DNA from: Bacillota bacterium
Lineage (GTDB): Bacteria; Bacillota; Clostridia; Christensenellales; SZUA-584
Direction of reading: 5' to 3'
Length of the DNA: 22,296 bases
NCBI GenBank assembly: GCA_023461435.1
Contig: JAEYLC010000029.1
Coordinates: 1 to 22,296 of the forward strand
The notes beneath the pieces are model-generated. The model saw only the letters and a program-made list of their open reading frames with translations, searched no databases and was not told the DNA's origin. A program made the translations under genes and the position numbers. This document shows positions 14,099 to 22,296 of the stretch, in pieces. Each line of letters opens with the position of its first letter. Positions within the stretch are counted from its first letter, which is position 1.

Positions 14099-15382
14099 TT
14101 AGGCGAGGTTTTCCTTCTTCGCCTTGGGCAGCGCCTTTTGCTTGCCCTCTTTGTCTCCGAGTATCAGCATGGGCACCTTCGCGTTGCGCACCGTATCCTT
14201 GGTGATCACGCATTTTTTCACATCGCTGCGGGACGGCACCTCGTACATCACATCAAGCATGATGGATTCGAGTATCGCGCGGAGACCGCGCGCGCCCGTT
14301 TTGCGCTCGATGGCGAGCTTGGCGATTTCAGAAAGCGCGTCGTCTTCAAACTCGAGCTGAACGCCGTCCATCTCCAAAAGCTTTGTGAACTGCTTGACAA
14401 GCGCGTTCTTGGGCTCCGTCAGTATGTTCACGAGCGCCTTTTCATCAAGCTGATGCAGCGTCACGATGATCGGCACGCGGCCCACAAACTCAGGAATCAG
14501 GCCGAACTTCAACAGGTCTTCGGGCAGTATATTTTTATAAAGCTCCGAAAGATCCTTCTTTTCGCCGCTCACGATGTTGGCACCAAAGCCCATCGTCTTG
14601 CGGCCGATACGCCGCTCGATGATGCTCTCAAGGCCGCCGAAAGCGCCGCCGCAGATGAACAGAATGTTCGTCGTGTCGATCTGCAAAAACTCCTGATGCG
14701 GATGCTTGCGCCCGCCCTGCGGCGGTACGCTGGCGACAGTTCCCTCGATGATCTTCAGCAGCGCCTGCTGAACACCCTCGCCCGACACGTCGCGTGTGAT
14801 GGACGGGTTGTCGCTCTTGCGTGCGATCTTGTCGATCTCGTCGATATAGATGATGCCGCGCTGAGCGCGTTCAATATCGTAGTCGGCCGCCTGTATCAGC
14901 TTCAACAGGATGTTCTCCACGTCCTCGCCCACATAGCCCGCTTCTGTCAGAGACGTTGCGTCGGCCATCGCGAACGGTACGTTCAATATACGTGCGAGCG
15001 TTTGAGCCAGCAGGGTTTTGCCGCAGCCCGTGGGCCCCAGCATCACGATGTTGCTCTTTTGCAGCTCCACGTCGTCCGTCTTGGTATCCGAATTGATCCT
15101 CTTGTAATGGTTATAAACGGCCACAGCGAGGTTTTTCTTCGCGTCGGCCTGACCAATCACGTAATCATTCAGCGAATCGACGATCTCGGCGGGCTTTGGT
15201 ATGTCCCCGATCTCAAACGCCGACGCTTCCTGATAATCCTCTTCAATAATTTCCTTACAGAGCTCAATGCATTCGTTACAGATATAAACACCCGGACCGG
15301 CCACCAGCCGTCTGACCTGCTCCTGTGCTTTTCCGCAGAACGAACACTTCAGCTGTTTTTGGTCGTCTGTGTAGTTCGGCAT
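14099..15382 (-). CDS. clpX: ATP-dependent Clp protease ATP-binding subunit ClpX
   Basis: 427 residues, full length. ClpX unfolds tagged or misfolded proteins with ATP and threads them into ClpP. Visible: the N-terminal zinc-binding domain (C13, C16, C35, C38), Walker A GPTGCGKT (116-123), the pore loop GYVG (149-152), Walker B IIYIDEID (177-184), the RKH loop (225-227) that contacts substrates, and the ClpX-specific ICGGAF and RRIGRKTMGF segments, where the IGF-type loop that docks on ClpP reads MGF. The start ATG follows GAGGTG. It is 20 bases downstream of clpP and last in the tig-clpP-clpX operon. The C-terminal tail is short and Lys-rich. Confidence 0.98.
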   Translation of the reverse strand: MPNYTDDQKQLKCSFCGKAQEQVRRLVAGPGVYICNECIELCKEIIEEDYQEASAFEIGDIPKPAEIVDSLNDYVIGQADAKKNLAVAVYNHYKRINSDTKTDDVELQKSNIVMLGPTGCGKTLLAQTLARILNVPFAMADATSLTEAGYVGEDVENILLKLIQAADYDIERAQRGIIYIDEIDKIARKSDNPSITRDVSGEGVQQALLKIIEGTVASVPPQGGRKHPHQEFLQIDTTNILFICGGAFGGLESIIERRIGRKTMGFGANIVSGEKKDLSELYKNILPEDLLKFGLIPEFVGRVPIIVTLHQLDEKALVNILTEPKNALVKQFTKLLEMDGVQLEFEDDALSEIAKLAIERKTGARGLRAILESIMLDVMYEVPSRSDVKKCVITKDTVRNAKVPMLILGDKEGKQKALPKAKKENLA

Positions 15383-15402
15383 TGATTCACCTCTTTTCCC
15401 CG

Positions 15403-15990
15403 TTACTTAGATTTGGGCGGGATGATCTCATCGACCAGCCCGTAGCCAAGCGCTTCTTCGGCGCTCATGAAATTGTCTCTTTCCGTGTCCGCTTCTATCT
15501 TTTCGATAGTCTGGCCCGTTCTCTCCGCGAGTATCGCGTTCATCTTTTTCTTTGTCTTGATGATATGCTCCGCATGGATCGCGATATCCGTCGCCTGCCC
15601 GCGCGTGCCGCCCGAAGGCTGATGAATCATCACTTCGCTGTTCGGCAATACCTTGCGCTTGCCCTTGGTGCCCGCCGCAAGCAGAAACGCGCCCATCGAT
15701 GCGGCAAGCCCGATGCAGATGGTGCTCACATCGCACTTGATGTACTGCATCGTGTCGAATATGGCCATGCCTGCCGTGACTGAGCCGCCCGGACTGTTGA
15801 TGTACAAAAAGATGTCCTTATCCGGGTCTTCCGCTTCCAAAAATATCATCTGCGCCACAGCCAGATTGGCCATGGTGTCTTCTATCTCGCCGCTTAAAAA
15901 GATAATTCTGTCTTTCAGCAGGCGCGAATAAATATCGTAGCTTCTTTCTCCCTTGCTTGTCTGCTCTATGACATATGGTACAAGTGTCAT
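15403..15990 (-). CDS. clpP: ATP-dependent Clp protease proteolytic subunit ClpP
   Basis: A 195-residue serine protease that forms a 14-subunit chamber with ClpX or ClpC. The catalytic triad is S98 (GLAASMGAFL), H123 (MIHQPSGG) and D172 (ERDNFM). INSPGGS (64-70) forms the oxyanion-hole and substrate-binding segment. The N-terminus MTLVPYVIEQTSKGERSYDI is typical, with processing expected after the first residues. The start ATG has a GGAGGTAAATTGT leader. It lies 30 bases after tig and 20 before clpX, with no terminators between, so all three should share one transcript. There is nothing unusual in the sequence. Confidence 0.98.
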   Translation of the reverse strand: MTLVPYVIEQTSKGERSYDIYSRLLKDRIIFLSGEIEDTMANLAVAQMIFLEAEDPDKDIFLYINSPGGSVTAGMAIFDTMQYIKCDVSTICIGLAASMGAFLLAAGTKGKRKVLPNSEVMIHQPSGGTRGQATDIAIHAEHIIKTKKKMNAILAERTGQTIEKIEADTERDNFMSAEEALGYGLVDEIIPPKSK

Positions 15991-16020
15991 ACAATTTACC
16001 TCCGCCTATATCATACTATT

Positions 16021-17355
16021 CTACTCAGCCGAAGTGTTTTCCTCTACGGCTTTGTCCTTTTTGACTTTTTTCTTAGAACCTGAAATGACGGCGTTCTCCA
16101 CAAGAAAATGCACCGTATTATCATACGCCAGATTCTCCTTGATATACGCAAGCTGATCTTCGCTCAGCTTTGCCGTATATTCCTCCACGTCCTTTTTCGC
16201 ACGCTCGGCCCTTGAAGCAATCTCTTCCTTGACCTGCTCTTCCGTCGCTTCGATGCCCTCGGCCCTCATAATGGCTTCCACGGTGAGTTGGGTGCGCACG
16301 GATTTCTCGGCGCTGTCCCTGTACTCTGCGCGAAGGTCTTCGATCTTCGTTCCCGTCATCTGCAGATAGTCCGCGAGCTTCATGCCCTGATACATCAGCG
16401 AGTATTCGATCTGCTGCAGCTGGTGGTCAATCTGGTTCTCGATCATGCAGTCCGGCAGGTCGATCTCGGCGGCTTTCACCGCTTCCTCGAGCACCGCGTT
16501 CTCAAGCTCGTGATGAGCCTGATGCGCCGCCTGCTCCTCAAGCTTTTTGCGCGCATCCGCTTTGTATTCCTCAAACGTATCGAATTCGGATACGTCCTGC
16601 GCGAAATCATCGTTGAGCTCCGGCATTTCCTTCGTTTTCACGTCGCGCATCACGATATGAAACACGGCATCCTTGCCCGCGAGCTCCGTGGCGCGGTAGT
16701 CTTCGGGGAACTTGACATTGATGTCCTTTTCCTCGTCGCACTTCATGCCGATAACCTGCTCTTCAAAGCCCTCGATAAACGTATGGGACCCAAGCTCAAG
16801 CGCCTGGTTCTCCGCGGTGCCACCGTCGAACTTCACGCCGTCCACGCTGCCCGAGTAATCGATGATGACCTTGTCTTTGTCCTGCGCCTCGCGGTCCACA
16901 TCCACCCATCTCGCGTTGCGTTCCGCCGCGCGCGCGATCTCGGCATCCACCTGCTCATCCGTCACTTCGGCCTTCACTTCCTTGACCTTGAGGCCCTTAT
17001 ATTCGCCAAGCTTGACTTCGGGCTTGACAAAAACCTCCGCCGTATAGCAGACCCCCTCTTTGCCGATTGCCGTCACATCAAGCGTGGGGCGCGACACAGG
17101 GATAATACTCAGCTCATCCACCGCTTTGGTATAGCTCTCCGGAAACGCGATATCAAATGCATCCTCATAGAATATGCCTTCACCGTACTGCTTTTCAATG
17201 ATCGGGCGCGGCGCATGGCCTTTACGGAATCCCTGAATGTTGAATTTACCCTTATTCTTGAGGTATGCCTGCTGCAGCGCCGCCGCAAACTCTTCCGCCG
17301 AAATATTGATTTCAATCTTGACCTGGTTTGCGCCTACGCTTTCCACTTTCGCCAA
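16021..17355 (-). CDS. tig: Trigger factor (ribosome-associated chaperone and prolyl isomerase)
   Basis: 444 residues, full length. It binds near the ribosomal exit tunnel and shields nascent chains. The N-terminal ribosome-binding domain has the signature GFRKGHAPRPIIEKQYG (about 42-58). The central FKBP-type peptidyl-prolyl isomerase domain lies about 150-240 (VIIDYSGSVDGVKFDGG, then TFIEGFEEQVIGM). The C-terminal helical arms run about 250-425, and the tail is Lys/Glu-rich. The start codon is TTG: TAGGAGG (17364-17370) sits 8 bases upstream and no ATG or GTG fits. It is first in the tig-clpP-clpX operon and divergent from argG, with its own promoter at 17417-17445. Confidence 0.98.
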   Translation of the reverse strand: MAKVESVGANQVKIEINISAEEFAAALQQAYLKNKGKFNIQGFRKGHAPRPIIEKQYGEGIFYEDAFDIAFPESYTKAVDELSIIPVSRPTLDVTAIGKEGVCYTAEVFVKPEVKLGEYKGLKVKEVKAEVTDEQVDAEIARAAERNARWVDVDREAQDKDKVIIDYSGSVDGVKFDGGTAENQALELGSHTFIEGFEEQVIGMKCDEEKDINVKFPEDYRATELAGKDAVFHIVMRDVKTKEMPELNDDFAQDVSEFDTFEEYKADARKKLEEQAAHQAHHELENAVLEEAVKAAEIDLPDCMIENQIDHQLQQIEYSLMYQGMKLADYLQMTGTKIEDLRAEYRDSAEKSVRTQLTVEAIMRAEGIEATEEQVKEEIASRAERAKKDVEEYTAKLSEDQLAYIKENLAYDNTVHFLVENAVISGSKKKVKKDKAVEENTSAE

Positions 17356-17416
17356 TTTATTGTCCTCCTAGAGTTGTTCATCCAAAATAGCGGCTTTTGT
17401 ATTGCAAAAATGCCGC

Positions 17417-17445
17417 TCTATATAGTAACATATATACAATTTCAA
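17417..17445 (-). promoter_or_regulatory. Promoter of the tig-clpP-clpX operon
   Basis: On the minus strand TTGAAA (17440-17445), a 17-base spacer and TATAGA (17417-17422) lie about 60 bases upstream of the tig start in an AT-rich stretch. It is a good -35 with a four-of-six -10. Confidence 0.6.
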
Positions 17446-17572
17446 TGCAATGAGAAACAAAGGAAAATTCATTGAAATTTCATATGATGATGTCCTTTTG
17501 CCGCAGGAAATATACTTCAATTGCGCAAACCGGACATCATGTGAAAAAGGCGAAAAAACAGTGCGATCGGGT

Positions 17573-17610
17573 ATTGCATAAATATACACGATACTGTATA
17601 ATTATAAGCA
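17573..17610 (+). promoter_or_regulatory. Tandem ARG boxes (arginine repressor operator)
   Basis: The known ArgR/AhrC consensus has a core TGnAT-WWWW-ATnCA. Box 1 (17573-17590) contains TGCATAAATATACA, a perfect core. Box 2 (17593-17610) contains TGTATAATTATAAG, which keeps one half and most of the other (6 of 8 fixed core positions). The boxes are separated by 2 bases, as expected for hexameric ArgR binding, and they cover the -35 and -10 of the argGH promoter. Arginine-dependent repression is the likely result. No argR gene is in the window. Confidence 0.75.
17574..17602 (+). promoter_or_regulatory. Promoter of argGH
   Basis: TTGCAT (17574-17579), a 17-base spacer and a perfect TATAAT (17597-17602) lie 28 bases before the argG start. 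Both boxes are covered by the ArgR-type palindromes described separately. Confidence 0.82.
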
Positions 17611-17630
17611 TCAATTTGGAGGTTTTGGCA

Positions 17631-18838
<1,208 letters not shown>

Positions 18839-18839
<1 letters not shown>

Positions 18840-20230
18840 TGAGCAAGAAAATGTGGGGCGGCCGCTTTTCGGCGGAGACTGACGCGCTGGCGGCCGGCTT
18901 TCATTCCTCCATATCGTTCGACTGCCGCCTGTACCACGCGGACATACTCGGCAGCATGGCGCACGCCAAAATGTTGGGCGCGACGGGCATCATCCCCCAA
19001 GCGGACAGCGAGTTGATCGTCAGCGGGCTGAAGGGCATACTTTCGGACATTGAGGCAGGCAAGGTGGCTTTCAACGAGCAGGATGAAGACATCCACATGA
19101 ATATCGAGCGGCTCTTGACCGAGCGCATCGGCGACGCGGGCAAGCGGCTGCACACGGGCCGCAGCCGTAACGATCAGGTTGCGCTCGACGTGCGTCTGTT
19201 TTTAAAGCAGTCGTGCGCCGATATAGACGCACAGCTGCGCGCTCTGATGGGCGCGCTGACCAAAATCGCCGAAGGCAATCTTGACACGATCATGCCCGCG
19301 TACACGCATCTGCAAAAGGCGCAGCCCACCACGCTCGCGCACCACATGATGGCGTACGCGCAGATGTTCTACCGCGACGTGCTGCGGTTCGCATACGCGG
19401 CGCACGCGGCGGATATGATGCCGCTCGGGTCGGGCGCGCTCTGCGCGACGACATACCCGCTGAACCGTGACATGGTGGCAAAGGAGCTCGGCTTTACGGG
19501 CGTGACGCCGAACAGCATGGACGCCGTGGCGGACCGCGACTGCGTGCTCGACTACATCTACGCCTGCGCGGTCTGCGCGATGCATCTGTCGCGGCTGTCC
19601 GAGGAGATCGTGCTGTGGTCTACCGGCGAGTTCGGCTTCATCTCCTTGAGCGACGCGTATTCGACGGGTTCGAGCATCATGCCGCAGAAGAAGAACCCCG
19701 ACATGGCCGAGCTGATACGCGGCAAGACGGGCCGCGTTTACGGCGACCTGATAGCGCTTTTCACCACGATGAAGGGGCTGCCGCTCGCCTACAACAAGGA
19801 TATGCAGGAAGACAAAGAGGCGCTGTTTGACGCGCACGATACGGTGTCCGCGTGTCTGCCCGTGATGACGGGCATGCTGAAGACGGCCTCCTGGCGCAAG
19901 GATACTATGCGAAAGGCGGCGGGGCTCGGGTTCACGAACGCGACGGACGCGGCGGACTATCTCACCAAAAAGGGCATGCCGTTCCGCGACGCGCATGAGG
20001 TGGTCGGCAAGCTCGTGCTGTACTGCGAAACGGGCGGCAAGGCGATCGACGCGCTGACACTTGACGAACTGCAGGCGCTCTCCCCCATGTTCGAGCAGGA
20101 CGTGTTTGAAGCGCTCTCGCTCGAAAGCTGTGTGCAGCGACGCGCGGTGTTCGGCGGGCCGAATGCGGACAGCGTAAAAAAGCACATTGAGATGGTCAAA
20201 GCGTTTTTATGTGAATCAGCCGCCTTATAA
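18839..20230 (+). CDS. argH: Argininosuccinate lyase
   Basis: 463 residues, normal length. It splits argininosuccinate into arginine and fumarate as a homotetramer of the fumarase/aspartase superfamily. Visible: MWGGRF at the N-terminus, DEDIHMNIE (82-90), HTGRSRNDQ (105-113), THLQKAQPTT with the catalytic His (157), and the superfamily signature GSSIMPQKKNPD (277-288) on the mobile catalytic loop with the catalytic Ser. The start ATG shares one base with the argG stop, and AGAGG lies about 8 bases upstream. The last codons and the stop form part of a strong terminator stem, so translation and termination signals overlap at the 3' end. Confidence 0.98.
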
Positions 20231-20250
20231 GAGGCGGCTGATTTATTTTA
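20214..20250 (+). terminator. argGH terminator overlapping the argH stop codon
   Basis: AATCAGCCGCCT (20214-20225) pairs perfectly with AGGCGGCTGATT (20232-20243) around a 6-base loop that contains the TAA stop (20228-20230), followed by TATTTT. The left arm encodes the last argH residues. Confidence 0.93.
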
Positions 20251-20306
20251 AGAGATATCCCGACAGAATTTTATAAATCCCCTATTCTCCGAAAGGAATG
20301 AATCAT

Positions 20307-21107
20307 ATGCCGAATTATCTGATTATCAATGGCAGTCCTCACAGGGGAAATACCTGGGCATTGGTGAGCCAAATCAAAAAAACAATTGCGGATTTATCAC
20401 CCGAATCGGTTTTTGAAGAGATCGAACTGACGGATTTGAATTTGCCTTTCTGTACCGGCTGCAGCCTTTGCTTTCGAAAGGGCCGTGAATTTTGCCCGCA
20501 CCATAAAATCATGAATACCGTTTTTGAAAGGATCGAGTGGTGCGACGGGCTGATTTTTGCGACCTCAACGTTTAACATGCATCCCGCAGCGCTGACAAAA
20601 AATCTCGTAGACCATTTTTGCTTTATGCTTCACCGGCCGCATTTTTTCACTAAAAAGGCGCTGATCATCTCGACAACTGCCGGTATCGGCGCTGATAAAG
20701 CCGTGAAATATATCGACGGCACGCTGAGGGGCATGGGGTTTAACAAGTGCTATCAATTTCCGGCTGCGACGCACAGCTGGAATGCATATTCGCCTGACGG
20801 CAGGATGGTCAACAAATGCGGCAAAATCGCAAAAAAATTTCACAGCGATGTCGCTTCCATGAAAAAGCATGCGCCAAGATGGCTGATATTGATTCCTTAC
20901 AATTTATTCCGCGGTATGAGCCTTGGTTATTTAAAAGGCACAGAATTTGAATACATGGATGGCGCACACTGGTCTGATCCTGTCAGAACCGGCAAAGTGT
21001 ATGATTCGGCGATACCCGTACCGTTTTACAAGATACCGTTTGGCAGCCTGTTTTATTTCATCGGAAAACTGGCGCCGAAATTCATCACGATCACATATCG
21101 CAAATAA
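20307..21107 (+). CDS. Flavodoxin-fold NAD(P)H-dependent oxidoreductase / iron-sulfur flavoprotein-like
   Basis: 266 residues. The N-terminal flavodoxin-like domain (1-170) starts with LIINGSPHRGNT, the FMN phosphate loop of the NADPH-dependent FMN reductase family. CTGCSLCFRKGREFCPHH (about 48-65) resembles the compact cysteine motif of iron-sulfur flavoproteins, though spacing and cluster content cannot be settled by eye. FATSTFNMHPAALTKNLVDH is the second flavin-contact region. The C-terminal 90 residues (IPYNLFRG, then GSLFYFIGKLAPKF) are hydrophobic and basic and may touch the membrane; I do not recognise this part. The start ATG 20307 is placed 9 bases after AAAGGA, whereas ATG 20298 directly abuts that site. 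It is a stand-alone gene after the argH terminator. The substrate is unknown. Confidence 0.87.
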   Translation: MPNYLIINGSPHRGNTWALVSQIKKTIADLSPESVFEEIELTDLNLPFCTGCSLCFRKGREFCPHHKIMNTVFERIEWCDGLIFATSTFNMHPAALTKNLVDHFCFMLHRPHFFTKKALIISTTAGIGADKAVKYIDGTLRGMGFNKCYQFPAATHSWNAYSPDGRMVNKCGKIAKKFHSDVASMKKHAPRWLILIPYNLFRGMSLGYLKGTEFEYMDGAHWSDPVRTGKVYDSAIPVPFYKIPFGSLFYFIGKLAPKFITITYRK

Positions 21108-21146
21108 TTTTAAAAAAATAAATCTCTCGTTCCCCCCTGTTCCTTA

Positions 21147-21349
21147 CAATCCTCAATCAGCAAAAAGCTCCTCAAAAGGTACCTGTCATGCTGCGTCGTT
21201 GACTCCCTCCGTCAATCGACGGACTGCGTCCGCAATTGCCACCTCCCTCTTTGAGGGATGCAATATTTGAGCTGTTTGACAGTATCAGCTGCTCTGGGGC
21301 TTACTCGTAAGAGCGGATTGGGCGCTGTCGCCACAAGGCGACTGAGGAA
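21147..21349. repeat. Composite hairpin-rich repeat with two outward-facing ends, copy 3
   Basis: The left end CAATCCTCAATCAGC matches the start of copies 1 and 2 with one change. The right end (21324-21348, GCTGTCGCC...GGCGACTGAGGA) is the same kind of end in the opposite orientation, with a GTCGCC/GGCGAC hairpin. Between them are CCGTC/GACGG (21209-21222), GGAC/GTCC and TCCCTC/GAGGGA hairpins and the CGCAATTGCCACCTCCCTC segment shared with copy 4. It is best read as two partial elements joined head to head. It fills nearly half of the 435-base gap 21108-21542; the piece 21350-21444 shows nothing recognisable. Confidence 0.7.
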
Positions 21350-21444
21350 GTACTGTATCATTCAAATCAGTTCACAGTGGGATGACGTCAACCGTCGGCG
21401 TTCCTTCGAAACTATCAGCTATTATGGTCCACGCATTTTTTATG

Positions 21445-21473
21445 TTGAATAATATACCAATTGATGATACAAT
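21445..21473 (+). promoter_or_regulatory. Promoter of the 21543 membrane protein gene
   Basis: TTGAAT (21445-21450), a 17-base spacer and TACAAT (21468-21473) lie about 70 bases before the start codon, in an AT-rich stretch directly after the repeat element. Confidence 0.7.
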
Positions 21474-21480
21474 CACGATA

Positions 21481-21496
21481 GTTAGTTTTAGCTAAC
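21481..21496. promoter_or_regulatory. Candidate operator at the transcription start
   Basis: GTTAG (21481-21485) and CTAAC (21492-21496) form a 5-bp inverted repeat with a 6-base spacer, 7 bases after the -10 box. The TTAG/CTAA half sites recall DtxR/MntR-type metal regulators, but the match is too short to name one. Confidence 0.35.
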
Positions 21497-21542
21497 AATC
21501 ATTCTTGTTAAAAGAGTACCAATGCAATAAAGGAGAAGCCAT

Positions 21543-22040
21543 ATGGTTTTTTTAATAGAAAGCATCGTCTTGTGCGGCTTGTTCACGCTTGCCGTTCCTC
21601 TGAAGCTCATGAAAGACCCCATCAAGGGCATCATGTCATATCCTCCCGCGATTCGAAAGCGGGTTGAAAGCCTGCCTCAGTATCAGGGAACCATCCGTCA
21701 GGAAGAACGCGCACACATAGGAAAAAAACTGCTGACCGTGCCGTTGGCCGCCGTATTGCTGGCTGCCGCAAGCTGGCTGGGCGGCGCGCGGGATTTTGTT
21801 TCCGCTTTGCTTTATGTATTCGGGCTTTTTACAGTGGTCAATCTCTATGATTTGAATGTGCTCGACTGGCTTTGGTTTTGCCGCAGCCAAAGGGTGCGGC
21901 TGCCCGGCACCGAGGATATGGTCAAAGAATACCGCGACCCGTGGTTCCATCTGCGCGGCTTTTTTAAGGGCTGCGCGATCGGCGCGGTCATCAGCGCGAT
22001 TTCCGCCGGTTTACTGTGGCTCGCCACGTTGATTTTTTAG
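21543..22040 (+). CDS. Multi-pass membrane protein of unknown function
   Basis: 165 residues with about four membrane helices (roughly 3-21, 62-80, 83-100 and 142-163). Between the third and fourth helices lies a well-formed segment NLYDLNVLDWLWFCRSQRVR, then KEYRDPWFHLRGFFKG, rich in aromatic and charged residues, which looks like a conserved functional loop. I have a vague impression of related uncharacterised proteins in Bacillota but no named family. The ATG is well supported by AAAGGAG 7 bases upstream, and a good promoter with an inverted repeat precedes it. Composition matches the chromosomal core genes rather than the AT-rich patches. No co-transcribed partner is present; a repeat copy follows 35 bases after the stop. 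Confidence 0.83.
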   Translation: MVFLIESIVLCGLFTLAVPLKLMKDPIKGIMSYPPAIRKRVESLPQYQGTIRQEERAHIGKKLLTVPLAAVLLAAASWLGGARDFVSALLYVFGLFTVVNLYDLNVLDWLWFCRSQRVRLPGTEDMVKEYRDPWFHLRGFFKGCAIGAVISAISAGLLWLATLIF

Positions 22041-22075
22041 ACGCTGCTCCTATTGTGGATGGCGCGCTCGGTCGT

Positions 22076-22176
22076 CAATCCTCAGTCAGCAATGTTAACA
22101 GCGTCTTCCTCAATATTAACTCCCTCCGCCAATTGCCGGACTTCGTCCGCAATTGCCACCTCCCTCATTGAGGCAA
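22076..22176 (+). repeat. Hairpin-rich intergenic repeat, copy 4
   Basis: It starts with the same CAATCCTCAGTCAGC as copies 1 and 2 and then contains CTCCCTCCG, a CCGGACTTCGTCCG hairpin and CGCAATTGCCACCTCCCTC, the last shared with copy 3. CCTCATTGAGG closes the element. It lacks the 32-base end of copies 1 and 2, so it belongs to a second variant of the family. Confidence 0.7.
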
Positions 22177-22227
22177 TGTCAATAACTTAAGAGCAGGGAG
22201 CAGTTTACAGAGGGGAAGAAAAAACAC

Positions 22228-22284
22228 TTGACAAATGGGGAAGGCCCCCATAATGGCGAAAAAAAGGACTTATTCGCCATTATG
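22228..22284 (+). promoter_or_regulatory. Promoter-like region with 12-bp inverted repeat at the window edge
   Basis: TTGACA (22228-22233) is followed after 15 bases by CATAAT (22249-22254). CATAATGGCGAA (22249-22260) and its exact reverse complement TTCGCCATTATG (22273-22284) are separated by 12 bases. The repeat overlaps the -10 box, as repressor operators do. A gene probably begins past the window; an ATG at 22282 cannot be judged. Confidence 0.5.
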
Positions 22285-22296
22285 AACATGTATGAG

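Noticed and set aside
14138..15385. Long open frame antisense to clpX
   Set aside because: It mirrors clpX, has biased composition, no ribosome binding site and no recognisable domain.
16288..17475. Long open frame antisense to tig
   Set aside because: It is a shadow of tig codon structure; it also crosses the tig promoter.
17472..17630. N-terminal extension of argG from 17472
   Set aside because: It would encode the promoter and ARG boxes; ATG 17631 has a perfect ribosome binding site and the family N-terminus.
17356..17630. Riboswitch or T-box leader between tig and argG
   Set aside because: The argG leader after the -10 box is under 30 bases, too short for a known riboswitch or T-box.
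19202..20185. Long Arg/His-rich open frame antisense to argH
   Set aside because: The composition is typical of an antisense frame in a GC-rich gene, and argH is unambiguous.
22253..22285. Short gene starting at ATG 22253
   Set aside because: It stops after ten codons inside the inverted repeat; the ATG is part of the repeat arm.

Overview
The window looks like chromosomal DNA from a strictly anaerobic, moderately GC-rich bacterium of the class Clostridia (Bacillota). The evidence is a clostridial-type multi-cluster [FeFe]-hydrogenase, a flavodiiron protein, the tig-clpP-clpX order, strong GGAGG ribosome binding sites with frequent TTG/GTG starts, and a family of hairpin-rich intergenic repeats of a kind I associate with clostridial genomes. 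No rRNA, tRNA, CRISPR array, intact insertion sequence or replication origin was seen.

Layout. 1-1800: an [FeFe]-hydrogenase catalytic subunit with a strong terminator, probably the last gene of an operon that begins upstream. 1914-2993: a two-gene unit of a very small MotA-like membrane protein and a membrane-anchored LuxR-type regulator. 3062-5700: an accessory patch with an AT-rich SEC-C protein, a GNAT acetyltransferase and a protein of unknown function flanked by two direct copies of a hairpin-rich repeat. 5775-9363 (minus strand): cysteine desulfurase, ThiI and flavodiiron protein, read in that order; the first two overlap by 8 bases. 9510-11273: a zinc-ribbon, acidic-linker, single-pass membrane protein. 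11334-12809: a TetR regulator divergent from a small membrane protein and an isoprenylcysteine-methyltransferase-like membrane protein, with a palindrome over the divergent promoter. 12840-14040: AT-rich, foreign-looking DNA with an XRE regulator and the frameshifted tail of a conjugative-element relaxase. 14041-17355 (minus strand): the tig-clpP-clpX protein quality-control operon. 17573-20250: argG-argH with tandem ArgR-type boxes over the promoter and a terminator that overlaps the argH stop codon. 20307-22040: a flavodoxin-fold oxidoreductase and a membrane protein of unknown function, separated and followed by further repeat copies. The last 50 bases carry a 12-bp inverted repeat that looks like the control region of the next gene.

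How the genes fit together: hydrogenase and flavodiiron protein fit a fermentative, oxygen-sensitive lifestyle. Cysteine desulfurase plus ThiI form a sulfur-relay pair for 4-thiouridine in tRNA. Trigger factor, ClpP and ClpX cover folding and degradation of new proteins. ArgG and ArgH catalyse the last two steps of arginine synthesis. The most unusual items are the mini-MotA/membrane-LuxR pair, the modular repeat family, the relaxase scar, and the unusually legible operator architectures at argGH and at the TetR locus.
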